Shown in pieces: positions 35,903 through 45,926 of a stretch of DNA of 64,000 nt. The DNA comes from Evansella clarkii (GTDB taxonomy: Bacteria; Bacillota; Bacilli; Bacillales; Salisediminibacteriaceae): NCBI RefSeq assembly GCF_002019695.1, contig NZ_KV917376.1, positions 1,931,380 to 1,995,379 of the forward strand. The letters are read 5' to 3'. The position numbers were made by a program, and so were the translations under genes. The notes under the pieces were generated by a model. That model did not search any database and had not been told where the DNA came from. It worked only from the letters and a program-made list of their open reading frames with translations. Each line of letters opens with the position of its first letter. Within the stretch, counting starts at the first letter, position 1.

Positions 35903-36053
35903 TCCTGATGTAACCGTCCGTAAACTCCCGCCTCAAATCATGAGTAAGAACGAAGATGTTCAGGCGGTAGATAACGGATGCTAACATCCCTATAGGTTTA
36001 ACCAACCATCAGTGGGGAGGAACGAAACCCTCACTGATGGAAGATTAACTTTA
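35903..36053 (+). mobile_element. IS200/IS605-like MITE, copy 3 (most diverged)
   Basis: About 151 bp with the same two-hairpin plan. The left border is TTCAT rather than TTTAT and the right end is TTAACTTTA. The second hairpin has arms CCATCAGTG and CACTGATGG, a base-pair change on both sides relative to CAATCAGTG and CACTGATTG in copy 2, so pairing is kept. Confidence 0.6.
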
Positions 36054-36171
36054 AGATCTCCGGAAAATCGGCAAAATCCGGACTTATCAACCTAGATATA
36101 CCACAAGACGCCAAATTACATATTTCCTAGGAAATAGTATAGTGCCGTTTCTTTTAAGGAGGTTCATAGCA

Positions 36172-37482
36172 ATGTACCAGAAACTTTTACTAGTTTCCCT
36201 GGCAGTTTTGCTGAGTGTTACAGGAGTATTCCATGCTCCTGAGGCTGAAGCGAATACTGGAAGTGATCTGGAGAAAAAAATAGATTCCTACCAGGAAAAG
36301 CAGGAGGAAATTGAAGCTGAGTCAAAGCAGAAAGAAGAAGAGCTTGGAGAAGTGGAAACTGAAATCGAAGAAGCTGAATCAGAGATTCGCAGAATAGATG
36401 AAGACACTGCTCAAACGAACGAAAACATCCGGGAAAAAGAGGATGAAATAGATACCACTAATAAACGGATAGAAACGCTGCATGAAGAAATTCAGGAACT
36501 GGAAGAACGTATCGCTGAGCGGGATGAACTTCTTAAAGACCGTGTCCGTTCGATGTACCAGAATGGAGGCACCGTCAATTATCTTGAAGTAATCCTTGGA
36601 GCACAGAGTATCGGAGATCTTATTGAACGTGTCTCCGCTTTAACCACAATTACAAATCAGGACAGAAATATACTGGAACAGCATATTGAAGATAAACAAG
36701 CTGTTGAAAGAGCGAAAGAACAGCTGGAACAGGAGCTTATCAATCTGGAAGAGCAGATGGCAGAGCTGGAAACTCTTCTTGCTGAACTGGAAGAACAGCG
36801 CCAGGAGAAGGACGAGCTGATGGCGTTGCTTGAAGACAAGCAGGTTGAGCTTGAAAAAGAAATGGTTTCACTTGATGAAGAACAGGAACTATTAAAGGTT
36901 CAGGAAGAAGCTGCTAAAGAAGAGCTTCGCTTGTGGGAAGAAGAACAGAAGCGTCTGGAAGAAGAGAGAAAAAAGGCTGAAGAAGAACGTAAGAGGAAAG
37001 AAAGCGAGACGCAGGTATCAAGTTCAGGAAGCTCGGGAAGTTCAGGAAGCAGTGCTTCAGCGGCACCGGCTGACTCAGGTTCCGGGACTTTAATGCGTCC
37101 TGCTACCGGCAGGATCACGTCCAACTTTGGACCTCGATGGGGAAGAATGCACTATGGGATGGATATCGGCCAGGGCGGACGTTCCAACGTTCCAATAGTA
37201 GCGTCTGAAGCAGGTACAGTGATTGAAGCCAGGTATATGAATGGTTATGGGAATACTATAATGATATCCCATGTGGTAAACGGCCAGCAGCTGACCACTC
37301 TGTATGCTCATCTTGATTCCATGGCTGTCTCTTCAGGACAGCGTGTAAGCAGGGGACAGCAGATCGGAATCATGGGGAACACAGGGCAGTCAACTGGTCC
37401 ACATCTTCACTTTGAAGTGCATGAGGGTGGATGGAACGGAGCGAAGTCCAACGCTGTGGATCCAAGAAAATATCTTGATTGA
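36172..37482 (+). CDS. EnvC-like murein hydrolase activator / M23 metallopeptidase
   Basis: The 436-residue secreted protein has a signal peptide (1-27, ending AEA), a long coiled coil (about 32-285, with a short break near 130-165 around SMYQNGGTVNYLEVILG), and a Ser/Gly linker. The C-terminal M23 (LytM) domain (about 305-436) has HYGMDIG, TLYAHLD and GPHLHFE, so the zinc ligands (HxxxD and HxH) are present and it may be an active endopeptidase, unlike E. coli EnvC. The start has AAGGAGG. Its place behind ftsEX suggests FtsEX controls it, as it controls EnvC or CwlO in other bacteria. Confidence 0.88.
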   Translation: MYQKLLLVSLAVLLSVTGVFHAPEAEANTGSDLEKKIDSYQEKQEEIEAESKQKEEELGEVETEIEEAESEIRRIDEDTAQTNENIREKEDEIDTTNKRIETLHEEIQELEERIAERDELLKDRVRSMYQNGGTVNYLEVILGAQSIGDLIERVSALTTITNQDRNILEQHIEDKQAVERAKEQLEQELINLEEQMAELETLLAELEEQRQEKDELMALLEDKQVELEKEMVSLDEEQELLKVQEEAAKEELRLWEEEQKRLEEERKKAEEERKRKESETQVSSSGSSGSSGSSASAAPADSGSGTLMRPATGRITSNFGPRWGRMHYGMDIGQGGRSNVPIVASEAGTVIEARYMNGYGNTIMISHVVNGQQLTTLYAHLDSMAVSSGQRVSRGQQIGIMGNTGQSTGPHLHFEVHEGGWNGAKSNAVDPRKYLD

Positions 37483-37521
37483 TTATAACTGTCTCATTGA
37501 GGCAGAGGTTTAATAGTAAGG

Positions 37522-37570
37522 GGATCATTTGTTAGCGATTATACTGTTAACAAATGATCCTTTCTTTTTA
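37522..37570 (+). terminator. Intrinsic terminator after the M23 gene
   Basis: GGATCATTTGTTA pairs perfectly with TAACAAATGATCC (13 bp) and is followed by TTTCTTTTT. Confidence 0.85.
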
Positions 37571-37935
37571 CGGAATTAAGAATTCCGCCTTTAAAGCAAG
37601 AGGGCATCTGAATCAGGAAGTGGCTGACTGAAGATGGGCTGCTGACCTGGAAAAATATCCAGAAGCACATAAAATGTGGAAGAAGACATATAATAAGCCA
37701 AGTTTTCCATGCAGAACTAACTCTCCTTCTTCCATTTAAATGCAGTTGTTTGGTATGATAGAGACATGCAGAAAAGAAGACCTTCTGGTTTTGCATAGAC
37801 TTTTAAAAGCGGGGAGTTGCGTCGGCTGAATCAGAAAGATAGTGCTACACAGCAGATCCGCAATACAAATAGATGGCGAGTCACGGGATTTTTTATCAGC
37901 AGGAAACTGACAATAAGGGTTGAAGAGGTGAGACG
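37571..37935. other. Intergenic region before ctpB, no gene
   Basis: A TATGAT hexamer near 37753 could be a -10 element, but no good -35 goes with it. No reading frame with a ribosome-binding site was seen apart from ctpB itself. Confidence 0.4.
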
Positions 37936-39426
37936 ATGAAGATAAATAAAGCATTCCTTCCGGTAATAGTCGCTTTATCAGTACTGATTGGAGCAGGCGG
38001 GATGTATGCCGGCATGGGACTGGTAGCCGGAAGTTCAGCAGTACCGGTGGTTGAGCAGGGAAACGACAATAACGAAGAACAAAATGTGGAAGAAACTGCT
38101 GGCGATAGTGTGACAGTGGATTCTGAAGCGTCTGACCATATTGAGAAAATCAGCAGTGCTTATGAGCTGATTCTTGAAAGATATGTGGAAGATATAGAAG
38201 AAGAGAAGTTATTGGAAGGTGCAATCAGCGGAATGCTCGAAACGCTGGAAGACCCTTATTCTGTATATATGGACCAGCAGACAGCCCAGGAGTTTATGGA
38301 ACAGCTGGAATCTTCTTTTGAAGGAATTGGAGCGGAAGTAAGCATGACTAACGGTAAGGTTACGATTGTTTCTCCTATTCGTGATTCCCCAGCTGAAGAG
38401 GCTGGGCTGCGGCCAAACGACCAGATTGTTGAAGTTGATGGAGAGGGGCTTGACGGACTCTCCTTATATGAGTCAGTCCTTAAAATCCGTGGGGAAAAGG
38501 GAACAACCGTGACCCTTACGATTGAGCGGCCTGGAGTAAATGATTTGCTTACTTTTGAAGTGACCCGGGATGAAATCCCTCTGGAAACTGTATACAGCGA
38601 CATCATTGAGGAAGATGATAAACGTATAGGCATTCTGGAAATCCGGTCATTCTCGGAGAACACTGCAGAACGATTTGCAGAAGAGCTAGAATCACTGGAA
38701 AACGACGGAATCGATGGTTTGATTATTGATGTCCGTGATAACCCAGGCGGGCTGCTGCAGAGCGTTGAGGATATCGGTAACCTTGTTGTACCTGGCGGAG
38801 AGCCGGTGGTGCAGATTGAAGGCAGGAATGGAGAAAGAATGCGCCATATTTCTAATCTCAGTGAGGAGAAACCTTATCCGATTGTTGGATTGATTAATGA
38901 AGGAAGTGCTTCTGCTTCAGAAATACTGGCGGCGGCACTAAAAGAAGCTGGAGATTATGAGCTCGTTGGGAACACTACGTTTGGCAAAGGCACTGTACAG
39001 CAGAGCCTTCCAATGGGAGATGGCAGTGAAATAAAACTGACTTTATACAGATGGCTTACTTCCGACGGTAACTTCATTAACCAGGAAGGGGTAGAGCCTA
39101 CGATAGAGGTTGAACAGCCTGAATTTTTCTATGTGTCGCCAGTATCAGTGGAAGAGGACCTGGAGTATGATATGAATAACGAGCAAGTTAAGAATATCCA
39201 GGTAATGCTTGACGGGCTTGGCTATGAGCCAGGACGAAAAGATGGCTACTTCGGCGAAGAAACAGAAGAGGCAGTGAAACGATTCCAGCAGGCGGCAGGA
39301 ATTGAAGAGACAGGGGTAGTAGATGAAGAAACTGCCGGCTTGCTGCAGCAGGAAGTAATTGAAGCGGTTCAGAGCCGGGAGTTCGATAATCAGCTTAAAA
39401 AAGCAGTGGAGCTGATTGTCGAGTAA
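37936..39426 (+). CDS. ctpB: Carboxy-terminal processing serine protease with PG-binding domain
   Basis: The 496-residue S41 protease is anchored by an N-terminal hydrophobic segment (8-32). In order it has an acidic linker, helical domain, PDZ domain (about 130-200; IVSPIRDSPAEEAGLRPNDQI) and S41 catalytic core with Ser326 (in GSASASE) and Lys351 (in FGKGTVQ). The 25-residue spacing equals that of B. subtilis CtpB. A C-terminal peptidoglycan-binding domain (about 415-485; QVMLDGLGYEPGRKDGYFGE) ends it. CtpB cuts SpoIVFA during sporulation signalling; a vegetative role is also possible. A class IIC intron lies directly behind its terminator. Confidence 0.93.
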   Translation: MKINKAFLPVIVALSVLIGAGGMYAGMGLVAGSSAVPVVEQGNDNNEEQNVEETAGDSVTVDSEASDHIEKISSAYELILERYVEDIEEEKLLEGAISGMLETLEDPYSVYMDQQTAQEFMEQLESSFEGIGAEVSMTNGKVTIVSPIRDSPAEEAGLRPNDQIVEVDGEGLDGLSLYESVLKIRGEKGTTVTLTIERPGVNDLLTFEVTRDEIPLETVYSDIIEEDDKRIGILEIRSFSENTAERFAEELESLENDGIDGLIIDVRDNPGGLLQSVEDIGNLVVPGGEPVVQIEGRNGERMRHISNLSEEKPYPIVGLINEGSASASEILAAALKEAGDYELVGNTTFGKGTVQQSLPMGDGSEIKLTLYRWLTSDGNFINQEGVEPTIEVEQPEFFYVSPVSVEEDLEYDMNNEQVKNIQVMLDGLGYEPGRKDGYFGEETEEAVKRFQQAAGIEETGVVDEETAGLLQQEVIEAVQSREFDNQLKKAVELIVE

Positions 39427-39441
39427 GTAATTTACATCAGA

Positions 39442-39470
39442 GGAACTGGTGACAACCAGTTTCTCTTTTT
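39442..39470 (+). terminator. Intrinsic terminator of ctpB, used as intron insertion site
   Basis: AACTGGT and the nearly complementary AACCAGTT form a stem around GAC, followed by TTCTCTTTTT. The group II intron begins at the next base. Confidence 0.8.
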
Positions 39471-41334
39471 GTGTGCCCGGCATGTGCATACGCTTTAGGG
39501 TTCAAGTCCCGAACAGTGAAGGTCGTTGTAACTGCTAGCTAAAGGCAAGGGTGTCCGGGGCGACTCGGAATCTGAAGGAAGCCGGAGGCAAATCTCCGAC
39601 CCGAGGAACACGAATCTCATACAAGGCTGTCTGGTCTGGATGAGGCTGCAAAACAAGTCAAAGTCCTAACGACCGAAGGATCCGGCAGTAAATGAGGCGG
39701 GTATATGGAGAGGAAGTTTATGCACTTACCCGGGGAGGTCTGACAGGAACGCCGTACAAATGCGGTAACTGATTCCAGGAGGAATCACTGAACTGTCAGA
39801 AGTCAGCCGAAGCCATAGTACCACAGATTTCTAGATTTTGTGGGAAGGGCTGAATCATGAAAAGAGTGCTCATCCACCTGCGTACGTATCATTCGATGAC
39901 ACAGAACATACCAGCTTGCCTAGGAAGCAGAGGTGAATCCCTCCAGGGCTTAGGAAGCGTGGAGAATGATACCACACAATGGAAAGGAAGAGCCACGTGG
40001 AGGTTAATGTGATGTTGGAAGAGATATTACACCGAGACAATTTGAATAAAGCATATCTCAAGGTAGTCCAAAATAAAGGGAGCCAGGGCGTTGACGGCAT
40101 TACCACTGCGGAACTGAAATCCCAGATCTCCGAAGAATGGTCTGCCATCCGCCAGGGGCTCTTGTCGAGAACCTACCAACCGTCACCGATCCGCCGAGTC
40201 GAAATCCCGAAACCGGACGGGGGTAAACGGAAGTTAGGGATCCCGACTGTCATGGACCGTCTGATCCAGCAATCCATTAATCTCTACCTTCAACGAATCT
40301 ATGATCCGACATTTTCTAAGAACAGTTACGGTTTCCGCCCGAAACGACGAGCCCATGATGCCGTGTTGAAAGCAAAACAGTATATCAACGAAGGGTACAC
40401 ATGGGTGGTCGATATTGATCTGGAGAAATTCTTCGATAAAGTGAACCACGACCGGTTGATGCAAACGTTAAGTTACCGTATTAGCGACAGAAGGGTGTTG
40501 AGCATCATCCGGAAATACCTTCAGGCAGGAATCATGGAAAACGGATTAGTTAGGCAAAACGACATGGGGACTCCCCAAGGGAGTCCATTAAGCCCGCTTC
40601 TCTCAAATATTGTCCTGGATGAATTGGACAAAGAACTGGAGAAACGGAGTATTCGCTTTGTCCGCTATGCGGACGACTGCCAGATTTACACGGGGTCAAA
40701 GAAAGCCGCAGAGCGTATCCGAAAGAACATGATCACCTTCATTGAAGATAAACTGAAGCTAAAGGTAAATCGGGAAAAGAGCGCGGTAGACCGTCCGTGG
40801 AAACGAAAGTTCCTGGGTTTCAGTTTCACAGCTTCTTCTAAAGGAAAAGCGAAAATAAGAATACACAGGGAATCAATCCAACGGGCAAAAGGTCGAATCC
40901 GTGAGATTACTTCCCGAAAGAAAAGTATTCCTATGGAATACAGAATTGGCAAGCTGAACCGGTTTATCGTCGGCTGGAGAAATTATTTCCGACTGGCGGA
41001 AACACCCTCGGTATTAAAGGAATTAATGAAGTGGATAAGAAGAAGACTTCGAATGGTACGATGGAAAGAATGGAAGAAACCGAAAACAAAAGTCAGAAAC
41101 CTAATCGCCTTGGGAGTATCGAAGCAGAAGGCTTATGAATGGGGAAACACAAGAAAAGGCTACTGGCGAGTCGCCTGTAGCCCAATTCTCCACCATACGC
41201 TTAATGACGCCTATTGGCGCAGGATGGGTTTGAAATCGTTGATATAACGTTTGATTTTCATGAAACCGCCGTATACGGATCCGTACGTACGGTGGTGTGA
41301 GAGGTCGGGGGTTAGTCACCCCCTCCTACTCGAT
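39471..41334 (+). mobile_element. Group II intron, class IIC (bacterial C)
   Basis: The 5' end GTGTGCC at 39471 matches the group II GUGYG rule. A long structured region (39471-40000) precedes a reverse transcriptase frame. Domain V at about 41264-41298 has the CGC catalytic triad (ACCGCCGTATACGG ... CCGTACGTACGGTGG), which marks class IIC; other classes have AGC. Domain VI and the 3' end (CTACTCGAT) close the element at about 41334. Insertion right after an intrinsic terminator is the hallmark of IIC introns. The 3' boundary is accurate to a few bases. Confidence 0.85.
40012..41247 (+). CDS. ltrA: Group II intron-encoded reverse transcriptase/maturase
   Basis: The roughly 411-residue protein has the RT fingers-palm blocks NKGSQGVDG, PKPDGGKRKLGIPT, NSYGFRPKRRAHDA, WVVDIDLEKFFDKVNHD, GTPQGSPLSPLLSN and the catalytic YADD in FVRYADDCQIY. 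Maturase domain X follows (GWRNYFRLAE and the region after it). No endonuclease domain is present, as usual for class IIC. The start is probably the ATG at 40012 with TGGAGG 8 bp before; an ATG at 39979 is also in frame. The protein aids splicing of the intron RNA and reverse-transcribes it during retrohoming. No disruption is seen. Confidence 0.92.
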   Translation: MLEEILHRDNLNKAYLKVVQNKGSQGVDGITTAELKSQISEEWSAIRQGLLSRTYQPSPIRRVEIPKPDGGKRKLGIPTVMDRLIQQSINLYLQRIYDPTFSKNSYGFRPKRRAHDAVLKAKQYINEGYTWVVDIDLEKFFDKVNHDRLMQTLSYRISDRRVLSIIRKYLQAGIMENGLVRQNDMGTPQGSPLSPLLSNIVLDELDKELEKRSIRFVRYADDCQIYTGSKKAAERIRKNMITFIEDKLKLKVNREKSAVDRPWKRKFLGFSFTASSKGKAKIRIHRESIQRAKGRIREITSRKKSIPMEYRIGKLNRFIVGWRNYFRLAETPSVLKELMKWIRRRLRMVRWKEWKKPKTKVRNLIALGVSKQKAYEWGNTRKGYWRVACSPILHHTLNDAYWRRMGLKSLI

Positions 41335-41627
41335 TATTTCTGTATGGATTGGTGAAGGAACTCGAAATTGCGCCTGAAAATAGGCTCTGTGGTCTGCTGC
41401 TCTGTCTTTTTTCGGCATTTCATGGAGTAAAATGAGGGGGGCAGATGAAAAACCTCTTTTCTTTTTTTAGAATTGTTTTACAATGAAAGGAAGAAGTATT
41501 ATTTTTGGATTGAAAAATGTACTTATTATGCAATTTTTTTTATTTTTACCTACTCATTTATTCCTGTTTGCCCCGGATAAAGCCCGTTGTCTTTATCTCC
41601 AGAAAAATATCAGAAGGAGGGGTCGTG
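41335..41627. other. Region between intron and minJ, no gene
   Basis: This is the original ctpB-minJ spacer downstream of the intron. A hairpin-like G-run/T-run at about 41430-41470 (GAGGGGGGCAGATGAAAAACC) was noted but is not a clear terminator. No gene was seen. Confidence 0.35.
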
Positions 41628-43424
41628 ATGGAGGTAATTGGATGGGAGTTATTAAGTGCGTTCGGACGTTTATGGCTTCATCCCCTAACATACATATTTA
41701 TTCTCGCTGTCCTTTGGATCGGTGTGAGAAGAGTAAAACGGGAAAGAAAAGATTTCCATACAAGAGTATTTGATGTCATTCATGGCTTTACATTTCCATT
41801 AATGACCGGCCTTATATTTGGTCTTGTTATGTCCACTGTATTCGTGGCAGCAGGGATTGAGCTGCCAGTGGGAATAATGGTTCTCATAACACTTATCTGG
41901 TTGTTGTTCCTGCCTTTCAGAAATCTGAGATGGCTTAGTATGACAGCTGTAGGTTCTGTTGCGCTTCTGGCATGTTATTTTCTCCCGTCCGGAGGGACAG
42001 ACTATCCGGTTGTGAATAACTGGATGTCAGAAATAAATGAAATGAATATGTTGGGATTTGCCTGGGTCCTTGCTGTTTTAGTTGCAGCAGAAGCACTGCT
42101 CGTATTAGTCAACGGAAGAAAAGATTCTTCTCCCAGGCTGTTCCCGAGTAAGCGTGGTAAGATCGTCGGAGGACATGAAGCTTCCCGGTTGTGGTTTGCT
42201 CCAGCCCTTGTTCTTTTTCCTGCGGGAGCGATTACTTTTGATGGCTGGTGGCCGTTATTTACTGCTGGCGGCGGAACGGGCAGTGGTTTAGTCTTTATTC
42301 CGTTTATTTTAGGTTTTCAGACAGTAATCCAAAGCCAGTTCCCGGATCAGGGCATTAAGAAGCTTGGTATAAGGCTCCTCTGGTTTAGTTTTTTAATTAT
42401 AATTTTAATGGGGGCTGCAACATACTGGCCTGTTCTGGTTCCTGTAGTGGCAGCGGTTATTCTCCTGGGCCGGGAGTTTATCTTTTGGTTCCAGCGGACC
42501 GGGGATAAAAACAGGACAAGCCTGTTTACAAGAAGAGAAGACGGCCTGGTAGTTCTTGGTGTACTTCCTCATTCAACCGCGGAGAAAATGGGGATTGAAA
42601 CAGGGGAAATAGTAACGAAAGTTAACGGGGTGGATGTAACAACCCAGCGGGAGATATATGAAGCACTTCAAAATAAACCGGCTTACTGTAAAATTCAGGT
42701 GAAGGACAGAAACGGTGAACCTCGTATTGTTCAGTCTTCTGTTTACGAAGGGGAACATTATCATCTAGGTCTCCTCTTTGTCCCGGATGATGAGATGATT
42801 AATTTATCTGCGAGAGGACTTCGATCTTCTGTTGTCATTCACAATGATCGTAAAGAAGAGCCTGGGAATAATACTGCTTCTGAAGAGAAGACAGTGGAGG
42901 AGGCCGTTTCAGCTTCTGGTACAAAGGAAGCTGATGATAAGATCAGCACCCGGAAAGCTGATGCTGACAGCGGTCTGTCGGAAGATTATTTGAAAAGATC
43001 AGAAAAACACAGGGAAACAGGCCAGCATGGGGGAAGTAACGAAGATGAAGGCACTTTCACAGCTGCTGATCCTGATAGAGAAGAAGTTACAATGAATACG
43101 AACTGGAAAAAGAGCATGGAAGAAATTGCTGCTGAAATGGAGAAGATCCAGGAAAATGCTTTTGCTGCTCTGTCAACTTTGGGCACTGAGGGTGAAAAGG
43201 CTGTGGCTCAAAGATCAAATGCGGAATTTACTGGCATATTTAGCGGTACTGCTGAAACGGGAACTTCTGCATTTTATGAGGAATTTAAAACCGCCAATAA
43301 TAAACGTCATAAATGGCGGCCGAAAAACCTTGCCGGGGATACACAAGTTAAAGATAACTCTGAAGGGAATCCTCAGCATTTGAATGCTGCTGATGGAGAG
43401 GGAGAAAACCCAGCTAAAACATAG
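41628..43424 (+). CDS. minJ: MinJ-like polytopic division-site protein with PDZ domain and long tail
   Basis: MinJ links DivIVA to MinCD and directs division-site selection. The 598-residue protein has about eight hydrophobic segments (residues 5-290) and a PDZ-like domain (about 304-372; GVLPHSTAEKMGIETGEIV). A charged, disordered tail of about 200 residues (395-598) follows. B. subtilis MinJ is about 397 residues, so the tail is extra; it contains a possible helical segment (TNWKKSMEEIAAEMEKIQEN). The ATG at 41628 has AAGGAGG upstream. The gene order ctpB-minJ-uvrB is as in B. subtilis, with the intron inserted. No frameshift was found that would explain the tail. Confidence 0.85.
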   Translation: MEVIGWELLSAFGRLWLHPLTYIFILAVLWIGVRRVKRERKDFHTRVFDVIHGFTFPLMTGLIFGLVMSTVFVAAGIELPVGIMVLITLIWLLFLPFRNLRWLSMTAVGSVALLACYFLPSGGTDYPVVNNWMSEINEMNMLGFAWVLAVLVAAEALLVLVNGRKDSSPRLFPSKRGKIVGGHEASRLWFAPALVLFPAGAITFDGWWPLFTAGGGTGSGLVFIPFILGFQTVIQSQFPDQGIKKLGIRLLWFSFLIIILMGAATYWPVLVPVVAAVILLGREFIFWFQRTGDKNRTSLFTRREDGLVVLGVLPHSTAEKMGIETGEIVTKVNGVDVTTQREIYEALQNKPAYCKIQVKDRNGEPRIVQSSVYEGEHYHLGLLFVPDDEMINLSARGLRSSVVIHNDRKEEPGNNTASEEKTVEEAVSASGTKEADDKISTRKADADSGLSEDYLKRSEKHRETGQHGGSNEDEGTFTAADPDREEVTMNTNWKKSMEEIAAEMEKIQENAFAALSTLGTEGEKAVAQRSNAEFTGIFSGTAETGTSAFYEEFKTANNKRHKWRPKNLAGDTQVKDNSEGNPQHLNAADGEGENPAKT

Positions 43425-43513
43425 GATGTATATATTTGTAATGCAAAAATAAAGGAAGTCCTGGCTAAAAGCCATAAGGACTTCCTTTTCCTATATGCAA
43501 ACTTAAAGAAGTC

Positions 43514-43540
43514 ACAAAATTGTGCGGGGTCTGGCCCCGG
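43514..43540. repeat. REP-like palindrome 4
   Basis: ACAAAATTGTGCGGGG then TCTGGCCCCGG. It has the same core and left flank as sites 2 and 6, and lies between minJ and uvrB. Confidence 0.65.
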
Positions 43541-43561
43541 TATTTTTCTTTCAAATATTGA

Positions 43562-43575
43562 CGAATGTATGTTCG
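43562..43575 (+). promoter_or_regulatory. LexA (SOS) box of uvrBA
   Basis: CGAAT-GTAT-GTTCG differs by one base from the Bacillus LexA operator CGAAC-N4-GTTCG. A TATAAT lies at 43594-43599, so the box overlaps the -35 region. uvrB is a known SOS gene in B. subtilis. The leader to the uvrB start is about 310 nt; the DNA at 43600-43914 shows no other gene. Confidence 0.8.
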
Positions 43576-43914
43576 TGCATCGTGTTTTTGTGTTATAATA
43601 GTACAGATATGTTAAGAATGGGGTAAGGGATATAACAATAGGGTGGAATATACCATCTCTGCTCAATGAGATTTCGTATCTTCCCTTTTCCCAGTAATTG
43701 AGATAGAAGCGGGAGGGCCGGGTATTTGCTTTTTTCCCTCCTTTCAGTAACAATCTTTAAACAGGCCTTATATTTTAAAAACAGCAGCATCAGGGAACCA
43801 GCTGCTGTCAAATCGAATGCCACTGCTCCTGGCGCTGGCCAGGAGCCGGATAATATAAAATCTTTACTTGGTTTTAAAGAAAAAGCGACCTTATATACAG
43901 AGGAGGAGCTGCAC

Positions 43915-45918
43915 GTGATAGAGAAATCAGACCAAACCTTTGAGTTAGTTTCGAAGTACCAGCCTGAGGGAGACCAGCCTGAGGCTATAAAAGAGCTTGT
44001 CCAGGGAATTAAAAACGGAGAAAAAATGCAAACATTGCTTGGGGCAACGGGTACAGGGAAAACATTCACCGTTTCCAATGTTATTCAGCAAGTGAACAAG
44101 CCTACCCTTGTCATTGCCCATAATAAAACGCTGGCAGGCCAGCTGTACAGCGAATTCAAAGAATTTTTCCCGAACAACGCCGTTGAATACTTCGTAAGCT
44201 ACTACGACTACTACCAGCCAGAAGCATATATCGCCCACTCAGACACGTTTATTGAAAAAGATGCAAGTATTAATGACGAAATAGATAAATTGCGCCATTC
44301 CGCTACGAGCTCGTTGTTTGAGCGGCGGGACGTTATTATTGTGGCCAGTGTTTCCTGCATTTACGGTTTAGGTTCGCCGACCGAGTACCGGGACCTCGTT
44401 CTTTCTCTGAGAACCGAGATGGAAAAAGAGCGGAACGAACTGCTCAGGGAACTGGTGGACATCCAGTATGAACGAAATGATATTAATTTTACACGTGGTA
44501 CTTTCCGCGTCCGTGGTGACGTTGTGGAAATTTTCCCTGCCTCCAGGGATGAGCATTGTGTACGTGTGGAGTTTTTCGGGGACGAAATAGACCGGATTAC
44601 TGAAGTGGACGCTCTTACAGGGGAAATTCTCGGAGAACGGAATCATGTTGCAATCTTCCCTGCATCCCACTTCGTAACCCGTGAAGAAAAGCTGAAAAAG
44701 GCAATCGTTAATATTGAAAAAGAGCTTGAGGAACGCCTGAAGGAACTGAATGACAAGGGGAAGCTCCTTGAAGCGCAGCGACTGGAACAGCGTACACGCT
44801 ACGATATTGAAATGATGCAGGAAATGGGCTACTGCTCAGGGATTGAGAACTACTCCCGGCACCTGACATTCAGGGAACCGGGGGCAACGCCGTATACTCT
44901 CCTGGATTTCTTTCCGGATGACTTTATGATTGTTGTGGACGAGTCCCATGTGACACTCCCGCAAATAAGGGGAATGTATAACGGGGACCAGGCGAGGAAA
45001 GGAGTGCTCGTGGATCATGGGTTCCGCTTGCCTTCTGCCAAGGATAACCGTCCTCTTAGATTTGAAGAATTCGAAAAGCATGTCAATCAGGCTATTTTTG
45101 TTTCTGCAACGCCAGGGCCGTATGAACTGGAACACTGCCCAACAATGACGGAGCAGATCATCCGTCCGACAGGGCTCCTTGATCCTACGGTGGATGTAAG
45201 ACCGATTAAGGGACAGATTGACGACCTGATTGAAGAAATTCATCTGCGTAAAGAACGGAATGAACGGGTACTTGTAACTACATTAACGAAAAAAATGTCC
45301 GAGGACCTTACCGATTATTTTAAAGAAATCGGCATCCGTGTGAAGTACCTCCACTCGGATATTAAAACACTGGAACGAATCCAGATTATCCGGGAACTGC
45401 GTATGGGCACTTTTGATGTCCTTGTGGGAATCAACCTTCTCAGGGAAGGGCTTGATATACCGGAAGTATCTCTCGTTGCCATACTTGATGCGGACAAAGA
45501 AGGATTTCTCCGTTCCGAGCGGTCTCTCATCCAGACGATGGGACGGGCAGCAAGGAACTCGAACGGGCACGTCATTATGTACGCGGACAGGATAACAAAC
45601 TCTATGGAAATAGCGATAGAAGAAACGAAGCGCCGCCGTGAAACACAAAAAGAGTTCAACGATAAACACGGCATTACACCTCAAACGATCCAGAAAGCAG
45701 TACCTGAACTTATTCAGGCTACGTATGCAGCTGAGGACGAAGAAACATACGAGGTGAAAAAAGCAATTGAAGCTCCTGGCCAGAAGCTGAGCAAAAAAGA
45801 AAGACAGAAAGTAATCGAAAGAATGGAAACAGAAATGAAAGAAGCAGCCAAAAACCTGGATTTCGAACGGGCTGCAGAGCTTCGTGATATTATCATCGAG
45901 CTGAAAGGGGAAGGGTGA
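43915..45918 (+). CDS. uvrB: Excinuclease ABC subunit B
   Basis: UvrB is the damage-verifying helicase-like subunit of nucleotide excision repair. The 667-residue protein has Walker A GATGTGKT (43-50), the beta-hairpin [24 protein letters not shown], motif [25 protein letters not shown] and the C-terminal UVR motif ([18 protein letters not shown]) that binds UvrC. I use the GTG at 43915, with AGGAGGAG upstream, because homologues start at this point; the open frame extends about 60 codons further left without conservation. It overlaps uvrA by 4 bp at most and is preceded by a LexA box. Confidence 0.96.
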   Translation: MIEKSDQTFELVSKYQPEGDQPEAIKELVQGIKNGEKMQTLLGATGTGKTFTVSNVIQQVNKPTLVIAHNKTLAGQLYSEFKEFFPNNAVEYFVSYYDYYQPEAYIAHSDTFIEKDASINDEIDKLRHSATSSLFERRDVIIVASVSCIYGLGSPTEYRDLVLSLRTEMEKERNELLRELVDIQYERNDINFTRGTFRVRGDVVEIFPASRDEHCVRVEFFGDEIDRITEVDALTGEILGERNHVAIFPASHFVTREEKLKKAIVNIEKELEERLKELNDKGKLLEAQRLEQRTRYDIEMMQEMGYCSGIENYSRHLTFREPGATPYTLLDFFPDDFMIVVDESHVTLPQIRGMYNGDQARKGVLVDHGFRLPSAKDNRPLRFEEFEKHVNQAIFVSATPGPYELEHCPTMTEQIIRPTGLLDPTVDVRPIKGQIDDLIEEIHLRKERNERVLVTTLTKKMSEDLTDYFKEIGIRVKYLHSDIKTLERIQIIRELRMGTFDVLVGINLLREGLDIPEVSLVAILDADKEGFLRSERSLIQTMGRAARNSNGHVIMYADRITNSMEIAIEETKRRRETQKEFNDKHGITPQTIQKAVPELIQATYAAEDEETYEVKKAIEAPGQKLSKKERQKVIERMETEMKEAAKNLDFERAAELRDIIIELKGEG

Positions 45919-45926
45919 ACAAGAGA

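Noticed and set aside
43726-43914. N-terminal extension of uvrB to 43726
   Set aside because: The extra residues are unlike UvrB, no ribosome-binding site exists there, and GTG 43915 has AGGAGGAG.
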